Below, piece by piece: positions 50,703-51,486 of a stretch of 51,486 nucleotides of DNA (within the stretch, counting starts at the first letter, position 1; each line of letters opens with the position of its first letter). Origin of the DNA: an uncultured Desulfobacteraceae bacterium (lineage in GTDB: Bacteria > Desulfobacterota > Desulfobacteria > Desulfobacterales > Desulfatirhabdiaceae); contig CAJBLH010000053.1 in the NCBI GenBank assembly GCA_903953895.1, positions 1-51,486 of the forward strand. The letters are read 5' to 3'. The translations under genes and the position numbers were made by a program. Under the pieces are notes generated by a model. It saw only the letters and a program-made list of their open reading frames with translations. It did not search any database and was not told where the DNA came from.

Positions 50703-51320
50703 ATGAAATGTGATCCTGCTTTGGAACTCAGAAGCAATGTTGTGGAATTCAGGAATTGTGGCGGAATTTCCAGTACACTGATGGCGCGTCTTCATAAAAA
50801 GTGCCAGGAACACGGAATCTCTGCGATTTTACCGTTTCCGGTTGAAAAGATTATCGTCAAGAACTGGGTCAACATGAAATGCCGCTATGGGTGCAGCAAA
50901 TATGGAACAAGCTGGTGCTGCCCCCCGGCAACCCCTGAACCGGAAAAAGCACGGGCGATTCTCTCGGAATACACCACGGCGCTGCTGCTGACCGGTCATC
51001 GTCAATGCGCCGATTTTTATCTCGACAACTGTCGAAAAAGAACGGGCATGGTCCGGTACTGGAAAGGCATCATCAGTACCGAGCGGCTTTTGTTTCTGGA
51101 AGGATATTACAAGGCATTTGCGCTGGTCAGCGGGGTGTGTTCACTCTGCAAAAAATGTGCTTATCCCGATCCATGTCGTTTTCCCCAGGAAAAACGGCCG
51201 ATGATTGAATCTTTTTCCATCGATGTCATCGGAACACTGCGCAATCTTGGTGCCACATCCCATGTTGCCGTGAATACGGGAGAAGCGTTCAACTATCACG
51301 GAATTATCCTGTTGGAGTAG
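50703..51320 (+). CDS. DUF2284 Cys-rich metal-binding protein (copy 2)
   Basis: A 205-residue protein from the ATG with AGGAAAGG upstream. DUF2284 hallmarks: CRYGCSKYGTSWCCPPATPE near residue 60 and CSLCKKCAYPDPCRFPQEKR near residue 150. It is longer than copy 1 at 36681 through an N-terminal segment and an insertion (DNCRKRTGMVRYWKG). It ends the operon with RACo and the DUF6951-like protein. Two members in separate corrinoid operons argue for a role tied to corrinoid methyl transfer, perhaps electron delivery to RACo through iron-sulfur clusters (hypothesis). Confidence 0.8.
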   Translation: MKCDPALELRSNVVEFRNCGGISSTLMARLHKKCQEHGISAILPFPVEKIIVKNWVNMKCRYGCSKYGTSWCCPPATPEPEKARAILSEYTTALLLTGHRQCADFYLDNCRKRTGMVRYWKGIISTERLLFLEGYYKAFALVSGVCSLCKKCAYPDPCRFPQEKRPMIESFSIDVIGTLRNLGATSHVAVNTGEAFNYHGIILLE

Positions 51321-51486
51321 TTCGAGGCGTCGATTTCGACGGTTCTGTATATAAAAAGAAAGGGGGGGCAGGAATATTTTACAAGGTGAACGCATGTTTT
51401 TTTAAATAGATTCTTGAGTTTTCGAAAAATAGTTCAGGACATTTTAGGAAATTTGTGAAATAATAGTTTGGTACACCGTCTTTTTC
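51321..51486. other. Window end, no gene seen
   Basis: AT-rich stretch after the DUF2284 stop. No terminator with a clear stem, and no start of a further gene, can be supported before the window ends. Confidence 0.3.

Overview
The window looks like chromosome of an anaerobic, Gram-negative bacterium, most likely a sulfate-reducing Desulfobacterota (Desulfosarcina/Desulfococcus-like). This is inferred from gene content, not proven. The pointers are a complete set of corrinoid-dependent methyl-transfer genes of the tetrahydrofolate type, cobalamin riboswitches, a probable selenoprotein, lipoprotein and type IV pilin-like signals, a two-CW histidine kinase and a GEMM-I riboswitch. No rRNA, tRNA, CRISPR array or intact insertion sequence was seen.

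Layout. (1) 1-3984, minus strand: a partial TrmO/TsaA-like gene, a lipoprotein with an unknown partner, a FabH-type ketoacyl-ACP synthase and a SEC-C/TPR protein with a small partner. A ~100-bp upstream region is duplicated before the last two units. (2) 3985-11103: an accessory region with decayed gene pieces around an intact two-gene operon, a TrlF-type PHP-ATPase plus a Schlafen/AlbA-type protein (candidate defence system). A DUF4258/YgiT toxin-antitoxin-like pair and a truncated gene follow. (3) 11090-13904: a signalling block with phased palindromic repeats, a possible sigma-54 promoter, a GEMM-I riboswitch, a hairpin that hides a Shine-Dalgarno sequence, a CheY-like protein, a pilin lacking Glu5 and a response regulator with a degenerate GGDEF domain. 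(4) 13933-22116: an acyl-CoA synthetase with promoter, operator-like site and terminator, a short-chain dehydrogenase fused to a Cys-rich segment, a double CDP-alcohol phosphatidyltransferase, a YbgA-like protein and a flavin-type oxidoreductase.

(5) 22261-30146 is the B12 supply block. Two cobalamin riboswitches, each with a promoter and an intrinsic terminator, precede cobT and a PduO-type adenosyltransferase. The latter is followed by the cobalt ECF transporter (CbiM and a CbiQ-CbiO fusion) and a PAS-LuxR regulator. (6) 30435-51320 uses that B12. Operon A holds a CobW-like G3E GTPase, an unknown protein, a second G3E GTPase read through an in-frame UGA (probable selenocysteine), a UroD-type methyltransferase, a CbbQ/NorQ-like AAA+ ATPase with a CbbO/NorD-like VWA partner, and a DUF2284 protein. 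A convergent minus-strand operon carries a PNPOx-like protein, two small proteins and a DUF1638 protein. After an OLD-like ATPase come two V4R-like sensors and a two-component system. Then follows a four-component corrinoid methyl-transfer set: MtrH-type methyltransferase, UroD-type methyltransferase, corrinoid protein and RACo activator, ending with DUF6951-like and DUF2284 proteins.

How it may work together (inference): cobalt import, lower-ligand activation and adenosylation feed corrinoid to methyltransferases that demethylate an unknown methylated substrate and pass the methyl group to tetrahydrofolate. RACo re-reduces inactive cobalt. The G3E GTPases and the CbbQ/CbbO-like pair could handle metal loading or reactivation. 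The V4R/two-component and PAS-LuxR proteins could sense the substrate. The selenocysteine-containing G3E GTPase beside the activase-like pair is the most novel element.
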